From Rhodeus uyekii (lineage: Eukaryota > Chordata > Actinopteri > Cypriniformes > Acheilognathidae), in NCBI GenBank assembly GCA_037043235.1, contig JAWRVZ010000468.1, forward strand, positions 64,501 through 128,500: a stretch of 64,000 bases of DNA, given 5' to 3'. The position numbers were made by a program, and so were the translations under genes. The notes below the pieces were generated by a model that did no database searches, had not been told where the DNA came from, and worked only from the letters and a program-made list of their open reading frames with translations. Below, piece after piece: positions 1-10,530 of the stretch (the first letter of the stretch is position 1; every line of letters starts with the position of its first letter).

Positions 1-925
1 CGAGAAATTCTGTGAGATTACGATTGCCTCTTCGGAGATACCGTCAATGACGTTGCCCAACAGTTCTTTGCAGTCCAGAAGATGACTGAGGCAAGTAAAC
101 AAATATCCTGTCCCAGCAGGACACCTCTACCACCTGGCTGCTGTGGGGACTGTGCTACCCCCCAGTCTTCCCCCGGTCTCAGGATGAGGCACAAAGGACT
201 TAAGTGACCTACCACTGGAGGTCGTAGACTCTATCACTCATGGTAGAGCCCCCTACCAGGTGTGTTTTTGCTGTGAATTGGAGTCTTGTTCACTGAGTGG
301 TGTTCTTTTCGGTAGGATGACCCCTGAAAATTCCCCATGAGCTCTGTGCTTCCCTTCCTGCAAGAGAGGGGTAGAGTGGAGGCTGTCCCCTTCCAACTTA
401 AAAGTCTAAGTTGCCACCATTGCAGAACACAGCACAACAGTATCATTGCAGGATACTACATAATACTGTTGATGACAGATCACCGGGAAAGCAAGACCAG
501 AGCATTAGGTTCCTGAGAGGAGCCAGGAGGTTAGATACTCCCAGACCGGGACTAATTGATTCTTGGGACCTCTCTGTGGTCCTTTCTGGTCTACAGAGAG
601 CTCTTATTGAGTCACTTGAGTTAGTCAAGCTTAAGATCCTGGCTATGTGTCTCGCTTGGAGCACCATTAACCTCTAGTGGGGGGATACGAGTGCCTACCT
701 GAATTTCAAGTGAGTTCCCATCTGGGGATCCCGGAGTCTAGTTCCTCCAGCATCCTTTGACATTCAGACATGGCTACAGATATTTCAAATGTAGTTCTGC
801 CCCACAGGCCAGTTCATATGTGTTACATCATACGTCACCTCCCATCGACATTTACCAGGGTGTGGCCTCCATGGCATCCCTCTCCATTGGACTAGGCACG
901 CTTCCCCAGCATTGACAACACTGGT
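1..925 (+). mobile_element. DIRS-type retroelement fragment
   Basis: This is decayed DIRS (tyrosine-recombinase retroelement) sequence. In the plus direction about 480-640 reads as the recombinase-type block with a FLRGARRL-like motif followed by SWDLSVVLSGLQRA. About 540-925 matches 23055-23437 closely on the same strand, and both copies stop near the words 'gacaacactggtca'. No intact frame remains. It marks the left border of duplication unit 1. Confidence 0.55.
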
Positions 926-986
926 CATGGCTGAAATATATGGCAATTGAGATCTGAAGCACTCTTCCTGTAAAACATCACATAAG

Positions 987-1358
987 TGTCATACAACGGA
1001 GGGTGTGCTGGCGTGTGATGCAGAGGAACGAGGAAACTCGGAAACTCGGATGCAAACAGAACTCAGGTTTATTAATAACCGGAGAAACTGAGGATACTCT
1101 AAATAGAAACATAAAACGCACTCGAGGGTGCGAACGCAAACCTCATAGAGTAAACTGGGGAACACAGGAAACATCCACACACGACATGACAACCGAGGAA
1201 CTTTGACGAACACCGACAAACACAAAGGGACACAGGAGGGTATTTATGGAGACGAGGAAACTACACACAGCTGACGGGACTTGGGCAGTGATTAACGAGA
1301 CAGGTGTGGAACAATCTAGAAGGACCCGGAAGGTGAGAGACGAGACAAGACTGTGACA
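987..1358 (-). mobile_element. Solo LTR with 5-bp target duplication
   Basis: The 372-bp block begins tgtcata and ends gtgaca. It is flanked on both sides by the same 5 bp, ataag (982-986 and 1359-1363), which is typical of Ty3-type integration. An AATAAA-like signal is read on the minus strand near 1070-1075, giving the orientation. No internal sequence is present, so this is a recombined solo LTR. Any ORF across it is incidental. Confidence 0.72.
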
Positions 1359-1363
1359 ATAAG

Positions 1364-2484
1364 AGGAATAGCAGCCATGAACATCTCCAGAGTAAAACCT
1401 GCCCCTTCCGTACCATCGGTGGAGCTTGTGGAAGTCTAGGGAAGGGTTAGTCTTACCCTGGCCACAGGTAAAAAATTAATAGGTGCTTGGGCCAAAAATA
1501 CACCTGTACATTTATACAATTCTCAATTGCAGGATTATATTTAGATCTGCTCATACTTTTCAGACATTTTACAGAATTATATAAATAGCTATAATTTAAA
1601 TTTTGGGTGATCATAGGTGATTGTTGCTCCCAAGAGAGACCCTAATGCATCTGTATCGATGTAACATGTCTGGTCCCTCCTTCAGGCAACAAGGGTTATA
1701 TCAGTATCTTTTTATCTTCACATAAAAAGATTGTGTCTCTTCAGAAAATTTGAACTAAACTGCTTAATTCTCATTGATTAGTTTTACGATCTCTTTATGA
1801 ATGTTTTGAAGCATCAAAGTAGTAGTTGTGTGGGCTGTTAAATCATGTACAGAAATCTCTCAGATTTCATTAACAATATCTTAATTTGTGTTCAGAAGAT
1901 GAAAGAATGTCTTTTGAGTTAGGAACAACATGAGGTTGAGTAAATGATGCAAACAAATTTGGCATATGTTTTTCTCGGAAGTAATTGTACTTTTACAGGA
2001 CATTTTGGTAATAACATTTTACAGTTTTAAAACTTTGAGTGTCTTGCTTGAAAGGTATGTCAATTAGTTGTATTGATTTATCAAATGCCAAGATCTTTAG
2101 GGACCCTTTTAGTGTTTTTAAGATCATTATAGGACCTTCATAACTCAATGGGTGAACTTTTATAGTAGTGATTAAGAGAATACCATAAATATATTTTTGG
2201 GTTTCCATTTCCCCAAATAGCAAAAGTAAAACTTTATAATTGAGTTTCAAAACTTTCAAAAAGTAGATAAATACTCATACCTTAAAAAACAAAAACATAT
2301 ACAAGTTAATATAAAGAATTTTACAGAATTTACGAGGCTGATTACTGTTAAAAACATCACGTTCTGTGAAAAGGGTTCATACATCTTTGGATTAAGTGTC
2401 CACATACTTTGTGGGGCCTCTGCATGTCAAAAACTCTTAAATGTATTGATATTGACAACAAAGTCATGTCACTGAATAACTTAC
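1364..2484. other. Non-coding stretch between solo LTR and NXPE exon
   Basis: AT-rich sequence with no supported gene. A short stretch near 1890-1975 resembles the end of the common fish MITE that also occurs at 25540-25790. The two terminal NXPE exons seen in copy 2 are not found here, although the distance from the flanking DIRS border is large enough to hold at least the last one. Confidence 0.5.
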
Positions 2485-2688
2485 CTGGTACATTTCTTTC
2501 TAAAAAGTCAAACCACTGCCTTGTGGTAGAGTCTCCCATCAAGTAGACAATCTTGTTTTTTAGACAACTTCCCATTTCTACCGAATTGAACTGTCTGGTG
2601 TCGCACACAAAAGACTTCCAGACGTCTTTCAGATAGAACCCTGCAGGAACTGGTGTCGTCAAGCCAGATCTGCATCTCTCCATTGAGC
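2485..2688 (-). CDS. NXPE-like copy 1, exon D (GDS motif)
   Basis: This 204-nt exon follows a 'tttag' acceptor and ends at a consensus GTAAGT donor. It encodes the start of the PC-esterase-like domain: a cysteine-containing segment (ERCRSGL), FYLKDVWKSFVCDTRQ, then YLMGDSTTRQW, where the Ser of GDS is the expected catalytic nucleophile. The copy 2 counterpart differs at a few residues and at the donor site. Confidence 0.85.
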
Positions 2689-2800
2689 CTAAAGCAAATA
2701 AACATTTACTTAATTATGCAAATTTGATTTGAGGTTATCTGTCCTCTGAATCTTTGGAAAAAATAGAAAAGGCAATAAATTGATTGTTCTGATCAGTGAA

Positions 2801-2820
2801 GGGGGGGGGGGGGGGGGGGG
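2801..2820 (+). repeat. Homopolymer G20 tract
   Basis: Twenty consecutive G are followed directly by a short ATT repeat, inside an intron of NXPE copy 1. It is the longest G run in the window. Length accuracy from sequencing is doubtful. Confidence 0.7.
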
Positions 2821-3030
2821 TTATTATTATTATTAAAAATTGGTTTATGTCTTGAATATTTAATTGACTGAAAAACTGAATATATCTGTGCAAAATTTCA
2901 TTAAAGTATAAACACATTGGCACTTTTGTACCAACTGCCTGACACAAGTGTGGATCTATTTCGACCTCACATAGACCATCATCACGGACTTATCCTTAAT
3001 GATGGAATTCTTCAGCCTCGAAACCTAATA

Positions 3031-3883
3031 CAGTGGAATACGATTATGTCGACGGCCTTTGGGGTTGCAAAAAAGCATCGAGATAACCAACAGCCAATAT
3101 GCTGATTTATTTGATGAAGCGATCGGCATGCTATAAAAATGTACATACACTGTATATGTTTGCTAACAACAAAAGGCATATGTGCACCAACTAACAGCAG
3201 AGATTTACCAGTATACAAAAAAAAAACATTCAATTCTCGATACAAACCTTTAATTATATTCTCCAACATTGCAAACAAAATGATCGCTCACAGCATAAAC
3301 AGTCATAACAAATTCGTGAGGTCATCACGCTGTACTAGATTGCATATTTTTTGCGTTCTGCCTGTCTAATGTGCTTTCTCGGCCAATTCGGCTTTTAACA
3401 ACCGGGCTCTTCAATCCGCAACGGTGCTGAGCAGAGCATGCGTCAGAAAAGAAACAGATGTGTTTATGTGTGTGTGTGTGTGTGTTTATCTAAGCCTAAG
3501 ACTAATGTCAAAATATTTGAGAAAACCAATCAAATCAGAGAAGGCGGGCTTTATGTGCACACAGAATCGGATGAGGCTCTGGGATGGGGGTGGGACAGTG
3601 CTGCGGGGTGCTGTGTGAGAAGCGTCACTGACAGAGCCACATGCAATGCAAACTCAGCGCATGCGCAGTGAACTAGGTACGCTCAGTCATGAGATAACCA
3701 TGTGAAGTGGCAAGTTTGTCCCTCTTTTGTGCTTGAGATATTAAGGTTCCACGACATAAAATAATCGACATAACCAAAAAGAAAATGCTAAAACAAATAA
3801 GGAGTTTGGCGGTTCCACTTCAAAAACATCTACATAATAGGATTGGCGAGTTAACCGTGAGTCGAGATAAAGGAACTCCACTG
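3031..3883. mobile_element. Tc1/pogo-type non-autonomous DNA element
   Basis: The element is bounded by CAGTGGA at the left and TCCACTG at the right, with TA on both sides (3029-3030, 3884-3885), as in Tc1/mariner/pogo integration. The terminal regions are related for more than the first bases (a 'tatgtcga'-like subterminal word occurs at both ends). No transposase frame is visible, so it is a deletion derivative. It is absent from the equivalent intron of unit 2. Confidence 0.55.
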
Positions 3884-4199
3884 TATCAACAATGTCAGGC
3901 GTACATTTATAGTTAGTAATCAAGGAGTATAGTAGAGAGTCATTTGTACTCAACACATCCACAAGTTTTCTCTGGTGCTATTAAAAAAGACGCTGTCATG
4001 GTATTGGCAGATGTGCGCATTGAGTGTGTGTACACTCAGTTCACATGGCAGTGTGCACAGCATTTTTTATAACTTTCTGTACAGCTCTGCTTCCAAAGGT
4101 GCAAGACTTCAAGGCAATATATGTGTCAGCAAGGGTACATAGCCTGGCCTGGGATGGAGGAAGGCTTTTACCATCCCAGGCGCAAACTCAAGGCAGGAG

Positions 4200-6320
4200 G
4201 GAGCTACAGATAGCTACAGCAATGTTATAGCTAATAAGAACAAAGTTTTCAAAGTGAGGAACTTTAAGGGAACCTCATCCAAAGGTTCAAAGGGTGCCTG
4301 GGACAACCCCTGGAGTACTAGGGATAAGTTCCAGGTAAGAACTTTGGTCTGTACTGCAGTCCTCATCCTAATAGTGTCACGGAGAATGCTTGTGACAAGG
4401 TGGTCACTGCGAATGGACATACCACCCAGAGGTACATGGTAAGCGAATATGGCAGCCACATAGACCTTCAGGGTGGACAGGGACAGCCCTGCAACGAATC
4501 TATCCTACAGGAACTCCAGCACTTTGCCAATGTGACAGGTAACTGGGTTCACCTGCTTTTCGCTACACCAAGAAGTGAGGAGTCTCCACTTCAGGGCGTA
4601 CAGCTTCCTTGTGGAGGGAGCTCTGGAGTGGAGTATGGTCTCAACAACCTCAGTTGGGAGACCAGAATCTATGAGCTGGGCCCCCTCAGAGGCCAAGCCC
4701 ACAGTTTCCATAGTTCTGGGCAGGGGTGAAGAATCAAGCCCACTGCCTGGGACAGAAGGTCCACTCTGACGGGGATCTCCCAGGGGACTCCGTCCAGAAG
4801 GGACACAAGATCTGCAAACGCCTTGGAAGGTGGTTCTCTGAAGGGGAGACAGCACACTCTTCTTTGCGTTCAACCTCAACCCCAACACTCTCATGTGTGT
4901 GAGAACAACATCAACGCTAACTGAGGCGACTGGTCCAGAATCAGCTAGTCGTCGATGTAGTTTAATACTCTGATGCCTTGGAGTCGCAACGGTGTTAGTG
5001 CTGCTTCCATGCATTTCGTGAAGGTGTGGGGTGATGAAGCCAGGTCGAACGGAAGTACTTGATATTGGCACGCCTTCCCCCCCAAAGGCGAACCTGAGGC
5101 ACTTCCTGTGTTGTGGAAGGATGGAAATATGAAAATACGCATTCTTCAGATCGATAGTGACGAACCAGTCCTCAGACCTGATCTGCATCACTATTTGTTT
5201 CAGTATCAACATTTTGAATTTCAGCTTCATGACAGAATGATTCAGAAGGCGCAAATCCAGGATGGGCCACAATCCTCCATCCTTCTTGGGAACAAGGAAA
5301 TGGTAACGGCTGTAAAAGCCTGACTCTCTGTCCGAGGAGGGTACATGTTCTATGGCCCCTATCCTCAGTAGAGAGCCAACCTCCTTCTCCATTACCAGAC
5401 CCTGCTCAGGGTCCACCACCGTCGGTAGGACCTCGCTGAACCTGGGCGGGCGAGACCCGAACTGGATAGAATACCCTTTTTTATAATTCGCAGGACCCAC
5501 TGAGATACTTCTGTAAGACATATCCATGCTGTCAGAAATTCTACTAGGGGAACCAGCCTCTCGAGGCTGACCTCTGGTATTTGTGTAGCACACACTCCAG
5601 GGCCCGGTATTCTGGGAAACGCCTGAAGTGAATGCTCTAGGATCCTTCTTGGAGGGGGCGGTCTCCTCAGCGCAACCTGTATGATAGGCGGCAACTGAGG
5701 AGGGACGCCTCCAAGAGGCCTGGCGTGTCGTGCGTCAGAACCTCTTCAAAGTTGCCTTCTTAGCTAGGATGACGTCCTCAGATCCGTCCTCCTGCCAGAA
5801 GGCTGAGGCTGAGAACGTCTGCCCGACCCCCCGGTTTTCTGGGGGGTTTAGCGGGTAAAGACGCTCTGCCTCTGAGCGGCCCGCTGTGAGGAGCTCTGGG
5901 GTTGTGGCTGGCTCACAACCCCGGTATGAGAGTGACGTGGCAACGTAGCACATTGAACGCCACCTGTTGTTTAGCCGCCTCCTGGAACTTATAGACGACC
6001 AGATTAACTGAATCGCCTAAAAGTCCAGAAGGCGACAGAGGGGCGCCCAACATAAAATTCTTCTCTTTATCTTTTAGGGAAGTGAGTTTTAATCATAAAT
6101 GCCTCTCCGTGGCCACACAAGCTGCCATGGAGTGGCCGATAGAGGCGGCCTTCTCCCTGGTGGCCCGGAGAGCAAGGTCTGTGGCTTTCGTCAGTTCAGC
6201 CACAGACTGTGGGCCTATGCCCTCATCGAGATCCCCCAACATTGACATGACAGGTGTGTCAAACGACACAAGAAGTACAGCGAAGGGAACAGGAAGTGAA
6301 TAGACATGACATGACAGTGA
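4200..6320 (-). mobile_element. Decayed DIRS retroelement in NXPE copy 1 intron
   Basis: On the minus strand, from high to low coordinates, there is an ORF1-like segment (about 6300-6080, words AELTKATDLALRATREK and GHSMAACVATERHL). Next comes a reverse transcriptase (about 5400-4950) with FYSRYHFLVPKKDGG, TIDLKNAYFHI and, in a different frame, a YIDD catalytic box near 4950. A tyrosine-recombinase N-terminal block (about 4600-4500) and a block starting AAIFAYHVPLGG at about 4455 follow. Several frameshifts break the polyprotein. The longest continuous piece is 362 codons (4505-5593). No terminal repeats were delimited. Confidence 0.75.
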
Positions 6321-6459
6321 CAATATGTTCTATATATTGAAAACAATTTCTAAACAATAAAAAAGACCAAATTTGAATAATCATTTGCAGCTTGTTTATA
6401 AGAACAATTCTAAACAGGAAATAAAATGTATAAGATAGATGAATCATATGTCAACATAC

Positions 6460-6530
6460 CAATGCCATCAGTGTTGGGAAGGACATTTATGATTTGTGAA
6501 TGTCCAGTAATAGCAGCATTTGTTAATTTC
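6460..6530 (-). CDS. NXPE-like copy 1, exon C
   Basis: A 71-nt exon between a 'ttcacag' acceptor and a GTATG donor encodes a short segment ending VLPNTDGIG. It is the same length as the copy 2 exon at 28851-28921 and keeps the reading phase (2 nt of the codon come from exon B). Confidence 0.75.
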
Positions 6531-6602
6531 CTGTGAAGAAATAATAAGAATAACAATATTTTTTCTTTTAAATTAAATTTGTATCCTTTCCCATTTACTT
6601 AC

Positions 6603-7018
6603 TTTTTAAGAATTATTTTCTCAGAAGCCTTTAATGGGTTTTCCAAACCTCCTCTTGAGTGATGAACCAGTTTGTCACAAGAAAGGTTCTTCGGTCTCTC
6701 ACACTGCCACACTGTTCCTGTTTTTATGTCCTTATACTCACAGCAGCAGTCACCTTTCCTCCAACTTCCATCTGCACCCCACTTAAGATTACATTCCACT
6801 ACTTCACTGATCCTGGTTTTATTCGGTCCTGCCCCTTCAAAGTGGCCATTATAGTGGCTGCGTGGGAATGAGGACTCCCTATACTTTTTAAGAATCTGCA
6901 CAACCTCACTGGTGTGCTCAAGACGTACATAAACTTGTGCCTGACCTTCCCAGGGCAGAAGAAGAGCAACAGAGTAAGTCCCATTACGGTGATCCACAAC
7001 CTCCCCGTACACACTTGC
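6603..7018 (-). CDS. NXPE-like copy 1, exon B
   Basis: The 416-nt exon begins ASVYGEVVDHRNGTYSV and contains LLLPWEGQAQVYVRLEHTSE, an Asn-X-Ser/Thr site, and a cysteine-rich patch (GDCCCEYKDIKTG, WQCERPKNLSC) typical of the NXPE central region. It ends at a GTAAGT donor. It is over 90 % identical by eye to 29015-29430. Confidence 0.88.
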
Positions 7019-7201
7019 CTTCAAGAAGAAAGATTGCGTGTAAAAGCAGAAAACAGTCTGTAGCTAACGCAAACTTATAAACCTTAACATGATCTGGATT
7101 TCGTAAATGAACAATTTACAGGCAAATCTCAATGTGTGAAATGCTGATATAATGTTTTTTTTTTTTTTTTTTTTTTAAATGTATTTAAAAAATAAACACA
7201 C

Positions 7202-7621
7202 CTTTGGCTCTGAATTGAAAAGCTTTGCTTGAAAAAAATCTCCTCCATATCTTTTCAGGTTCTTGTTGTGGTCTCTGGCTGTGATGGTAACGGAGATCTT
7301 TTCTCCCACTCTGTAACTCTCCTTGAGTCCCACAATAGAGAATGATGAGTGGACTGGACTGGTGCTCTGATTCAGATGAGTGATTTTTTGATCTGGACCG
7401 GGCCAGTCCAGAGCCTTCTGTAGTCTTTCCCACTCCTCTTCACTGATTCCCATATCAAGAGCAGATATTGAGGATGAAGAATTATTAAATAGAGGAACTT
7501 GATTAGAGTTGGGAGGCTGAAATGGCCTTCTCTGGATGCCACCATTCAATCCCAAAAGAATCTGACGGAGAACCAGGAAATCAATCACACTATTGCTGAT
7601 AAAGATACTTTCTTGAAGATA
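7202..7621 (-). CDS. NXPE-like copy 1, exon A
   Basis: This 420-nt exon follows a 'tttttctag' acceptor and is open throughout (140 codons). It starts YLQESIFISNSVIDFLVL and contains a DWPGPDQ motif, the TSPVHSSFSIVGLKESYRVG stretch and ITARDHNKNLKRYGGD. These are characteristic of NXPE proteins just after the membrane or signal region. The initiating Met must lie in an upstream exon that was not identified. Confidence 0.85.
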
Positions 7622-8545
7622 CTAGAAAAAACATGTGGGTCTGTTGGTGGTTGGTGAAATCATGCACAAAGTTTCAATGGGATAGGTCTGACTATGTAGT
7701 TCAGACAGGAGGCCAAAGTCATAGACTCAAAAGCATAGAGTAAAGAGTTGTCTTTGCACAACAAGTCAATATGGAATCACTAAGGGAACTAAGTTCTGAT
7801 GGCTATTTGTCAGACTTTTTACTTGCTTCCCCATTACTAAAATAATTGAGAATACTTCCACCAATTAGAGTCATGACAAGCAAAAGAGCTCTTTAGCTCC
7901 ACCCATGAAGCACTGCAAATGACATGATAGAGTCAATCACCCTCTTCTCTCAAAGTACTTAAATATATAGGTATTTTTAATCTGCTAGTATACACTGTGA
8001 TGAAAGACAGTTGTATTTTTCATGGGAACTCGCACTGCTTTAAAGCGCTGTGGAAACGCCTCTGCATGATTATGTCGTAATGCACAACTGAAATCAGGTC
8101 CACTTCTGGAGAGACAAAGTGGCGGTTTAGGTCATGGGGTTCGCAAATGGATCTGGCAGAGGGGTTTAAATGGGTCATCCCTTTCTCAGCCACTGCCTCT
8201 TGTCAGGGTTGGGAGCACACGCTGTGGTTACTTCTGTCTCGGGTAAAGCACTGGCATTAACAGCTCCCAGAATAATAATAAAATAAATAAAACGGAGGTT
8301 GCTTCATCAACGAAAGAAATTAGACAAACTCTTCATGCCATCTCAAGTACAACCTCCCCATCGAGGCTTGCTGTTATTTGTTGCTTTGAATAGCTTTGTT
8401 TTTGTTTTAAATCTTCACTTGACATTTATATTGCTTAATATAACTTATTCATAATTTAATTAAATAATCTAATATTGTCTGTCACATAAATCTTACATTG
8501 CTAGCTTCAATATAAATCCCTACCACAAAATGTTAGCATTGTGTC
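7622..8545. other. Conserved non-coding flank upstream of NXPE copy 1
   Basis: Non-coding DNA that aligns nearly base for base with 30031-30960 of unit 2. The missing 5' exon and promoter of NXPE should lie here or beyond, but no start exon could be defended by eye. Confidence 0.5.
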
Positions 8546-9060
8546 AGTGTCACGATTCATGAATTCACTGACTTCTCAAATCTGTATTGTTTTTGAATGT
8601 GAGATGAATCTGGGGGCGTGGTCACTGATCACTGTCTCTGACGCTCATCACTCGCACCTCCTACTCAGAATCACCTGCTTATATCAGTCTCCACTAACCA
8701 CTCTTGTGTTGTCAGGTCATTGTCCTTTGTATGTTGACTCTATCCCATGGGTTTCTTCTTTCCTGGTGTTTTCGTTGCTGTCATTCCTGTTCCATCTCAA
8801 GGATTCATATCATCACTCACCGTTCGTCTGTCTGCCCATTGAGGCCCTGCGCCACTCGGATCTGTCACACCACGGACTGTTTGCTTATGGTTTGTACAAT
8901 CATCATTTTGGACTAAATACTCACTTTGCACTCACAGTTGAATTCCATCTCATTCATACCCTCATGACAGTTAGCATGTTTAATTTGCATACCCTCATGC
9001 GGACAGAATTTTTTTCTCTTTTCTCTTTCTCTTTCACTCACGTTCGCGCCTTTTTATGAA
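8546..9060 (+). mobile_element. LTR-like remnant shared by both units
   Basis: It starts tgtcacgattcatgaattcac and has the look of a fish Ty3-type LTR (pyrimidine-rich, 'gggggcgtggtc'). The same sequence is at 30960-31160 plus 34809-35035 in unit 2, where it is split by a hAT insertion, so this insertion predates the duplication. The 172-codon frame across it is not conserved in unit 2 and is regarded as chance. Confidence 0.4.
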
Positions 9061-9382
9061 TCAGTCAACACACGTGGTGAGTCATGTCATCTTCTGCTGT
9101 CATTGTCACTTGCACTGCCTGCCACATGTATAGCATAGCTTTCTCTGTCAGCGGCCAGGATTTCACATGTGATAAAAGTTTACTTGAGGATAGTACGAAT
9201 GCAAAGGCTTTAGATCAGGGGCCTCAAACATGTGGCCCGCGGGCCAATTGCGGCCCGCGAAACAATATTTTGTGGCCCGTGTGACAATATGAAAGTTTAA
9301 TGTAAGTGCGGCCGGCAAATTCTGAATGAATAGCGCTTTACAATTAGCTGTGTGTAAGCTTTCGTGCAAGCTTGAGCTGTAT

Positions 9383-9525
9383 AAACCAGCCAATCACAGT
9401 GGAGTATATGACTGCCAGAGGCCAATCACAGTTGAGTAAATGACTCCCGGGGGCCAATCACAGTGGAGTATATGACTCCCTGGGGCCAATCACAGTGGAC
9501 TAAATGACTCCCGGGGGCGGGGCAT
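9383..9525 (+). repeat. CCAAT-box minisatellite, about 32-bp unit, 4 copies
   Basis: Four tandem units of about 32 bp each contain ccaatcacagt..agta.atgactccc and are followed by a GC-box-like ggggcgggg. CCAATCA is an NF-Y-type core. The same array is conserved on the opposite strand in the sister hAT element (about 57466-57600), so it is part of the element, probably its promoter. Confidence 0.7.
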
Positions 9526-9770
9526 CGGCAGGGCTTGATGCAGTCATGTAGACAGAAACATTTCACAACTACAGAGCTGATCGCTTTGATCGTTTAGCTC
9601 TGATTGTTTAGCGATTTGATCGCAACTATCCATGCGAATGATATGTCGTCATGACGAATTTGTTACATAGTCAATGGGACATCTGTGTTGTCTAGGTTGT
9701 CTAGGTTGTCCCGATTAACCCATGGGGTTAATATAGATTATAAAATCCAGTAAATAACGCCTCTGTGGCT

Positions 9771-10155
9771 CATGCCAGCAGCCATATCACCCTGTAGCCA
9801 AAGACTGGTTGCCCACTGAAGCTAAGCCGGGTTGAGCCTGGTCAGTACCTGGATGGGAGACCTCCTGGAAAAACTAGGTTGCTGCTGGAAGAGGTGTTAG
9901 GAGGCCAGCAGGGGGTGCTCACCCTGCAGTCTGTGTGGGTCCTAACGCCCCAGTATAGTGACGGGGACACTGTACTGCAACAAGCACCGTCTTTCGGATG
10001 AGACGTTAAACCGAGGTCCTGACTCTCTGTGGTCATTAAAAATCCCAGTCCTTCGCAAGAGTAGGGGTTTAACCCCGGCATCCTGGCCAAATTTGCCCAT
10101 TGGCCTTAGTCCATCACGGTCTCCTAATCCCCCCATACTCTAATTGGCTTCATTG
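9771..10155 (+). mobile_element. 5S rRNA-derived SINE (SINE3 type)
   Basis: The head matches 5S rRNA: gccatatcaccctg, then the box A-like gaagctaagccgggt and the box C-like tggatgggagacc, so the internal pol III promoter is recognisable. The body then continues with a fish SINE tail (about 9900-10155) to 'cccatactctaattggctt'. It sits inside the hAT copy 1 and is missing from hAT copy 2. It is not a functional 5S gene: bases after the head diverge and the unit is single. Confidence 0.72.
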
Positions 10156-10530
10156 CTCAAAATAATGACTTCGTATTTCAAAAAAATCTGAAAGTTTCTC
10201 ACAATAATGACTTCGTATCTTAAAATGATTAGAGCGTTTCTCATAATAATGACTTAATATCTCTAAATAATGAGAAAGTTTATTATAATAATGGCTAAGT
10301 ATCTCGAAAAAATTTGAAATTTTCTCATAATAATGACTTAATATCTCAAAATAATGAGTGTTTCTCATAATAATGATTTAATATCTCGAAATAATAAGAA
10401 AGTTTATTATAATAATGACTAAGTATCTCGAAATAATGAGAACGTTTCTCATATAATATTGATATAATATCTCAAAATTATGAGAAAGTTTCTCATAATA
10501 AGGACTTAGTATCTCGAAAAAAATAGTAAC
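10156..10530. repeat. Degenerate tandem repeat of 'cataataatgacttagtatctcgaaa'
   Basis: About eight diverged units of 40-50 bp alternate 'ctcataataatgactta' with 'tatctcgaaataatgaga'. The same motif field occurs in hAT copy 2 (about 56885-57010, opposite strand). It belongs to the transposon. Confidence 0.65.

Larger units (their letters stand above)
2485..7621 (-). pseudogene. NXPE family member-like gene, copy 1, 3'-truncated
   Basis: Four minus-strand exons (7202-7621, 7018-6603, 6530-6460, 2688-2485) have consensus splice sites and matching phases, and encode about 370 codons of an NXPE (neurexophilin/PC-esterase) protein. NXPE proteins are secretory-pathway glycoproteins of about 550 residues, with an N-terminal neurexophilin-like region and a C-terminal SGNH/PC-esterase-like region. 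The exon at 2485-2688 contains the GDSTTRQW motif. The exons carrying the C-terminal DxxH part, present in copy 2 at 25081-25421 and 24026-24223, are absent between here and the DIRS border near 925. The large last intron has gained a pogo-like element and a DIRS element. The exons themselves have no stop codon, so decay may be recent or the tail may lie outside the window. Confidence 0.8.

Noticed and set aside
1993..2259. 88-codon minus-strand frame that might be a missing NXPE exon
   Set aside because: The residues do not resemble exons E or F of copy 2 and no splice sites fit.
8541..9059. 172-codon plus-strand frame
   Set aside because: It lies in an LTR-like remnant; the paralogous copy in unit 2 is not open and no domain is recognisable.
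9771..9890. Functional 5S rRNA gene
   Set aside because: The 5S-like head is fused to a SINE body and lacks a pol III terminator at the gene end.
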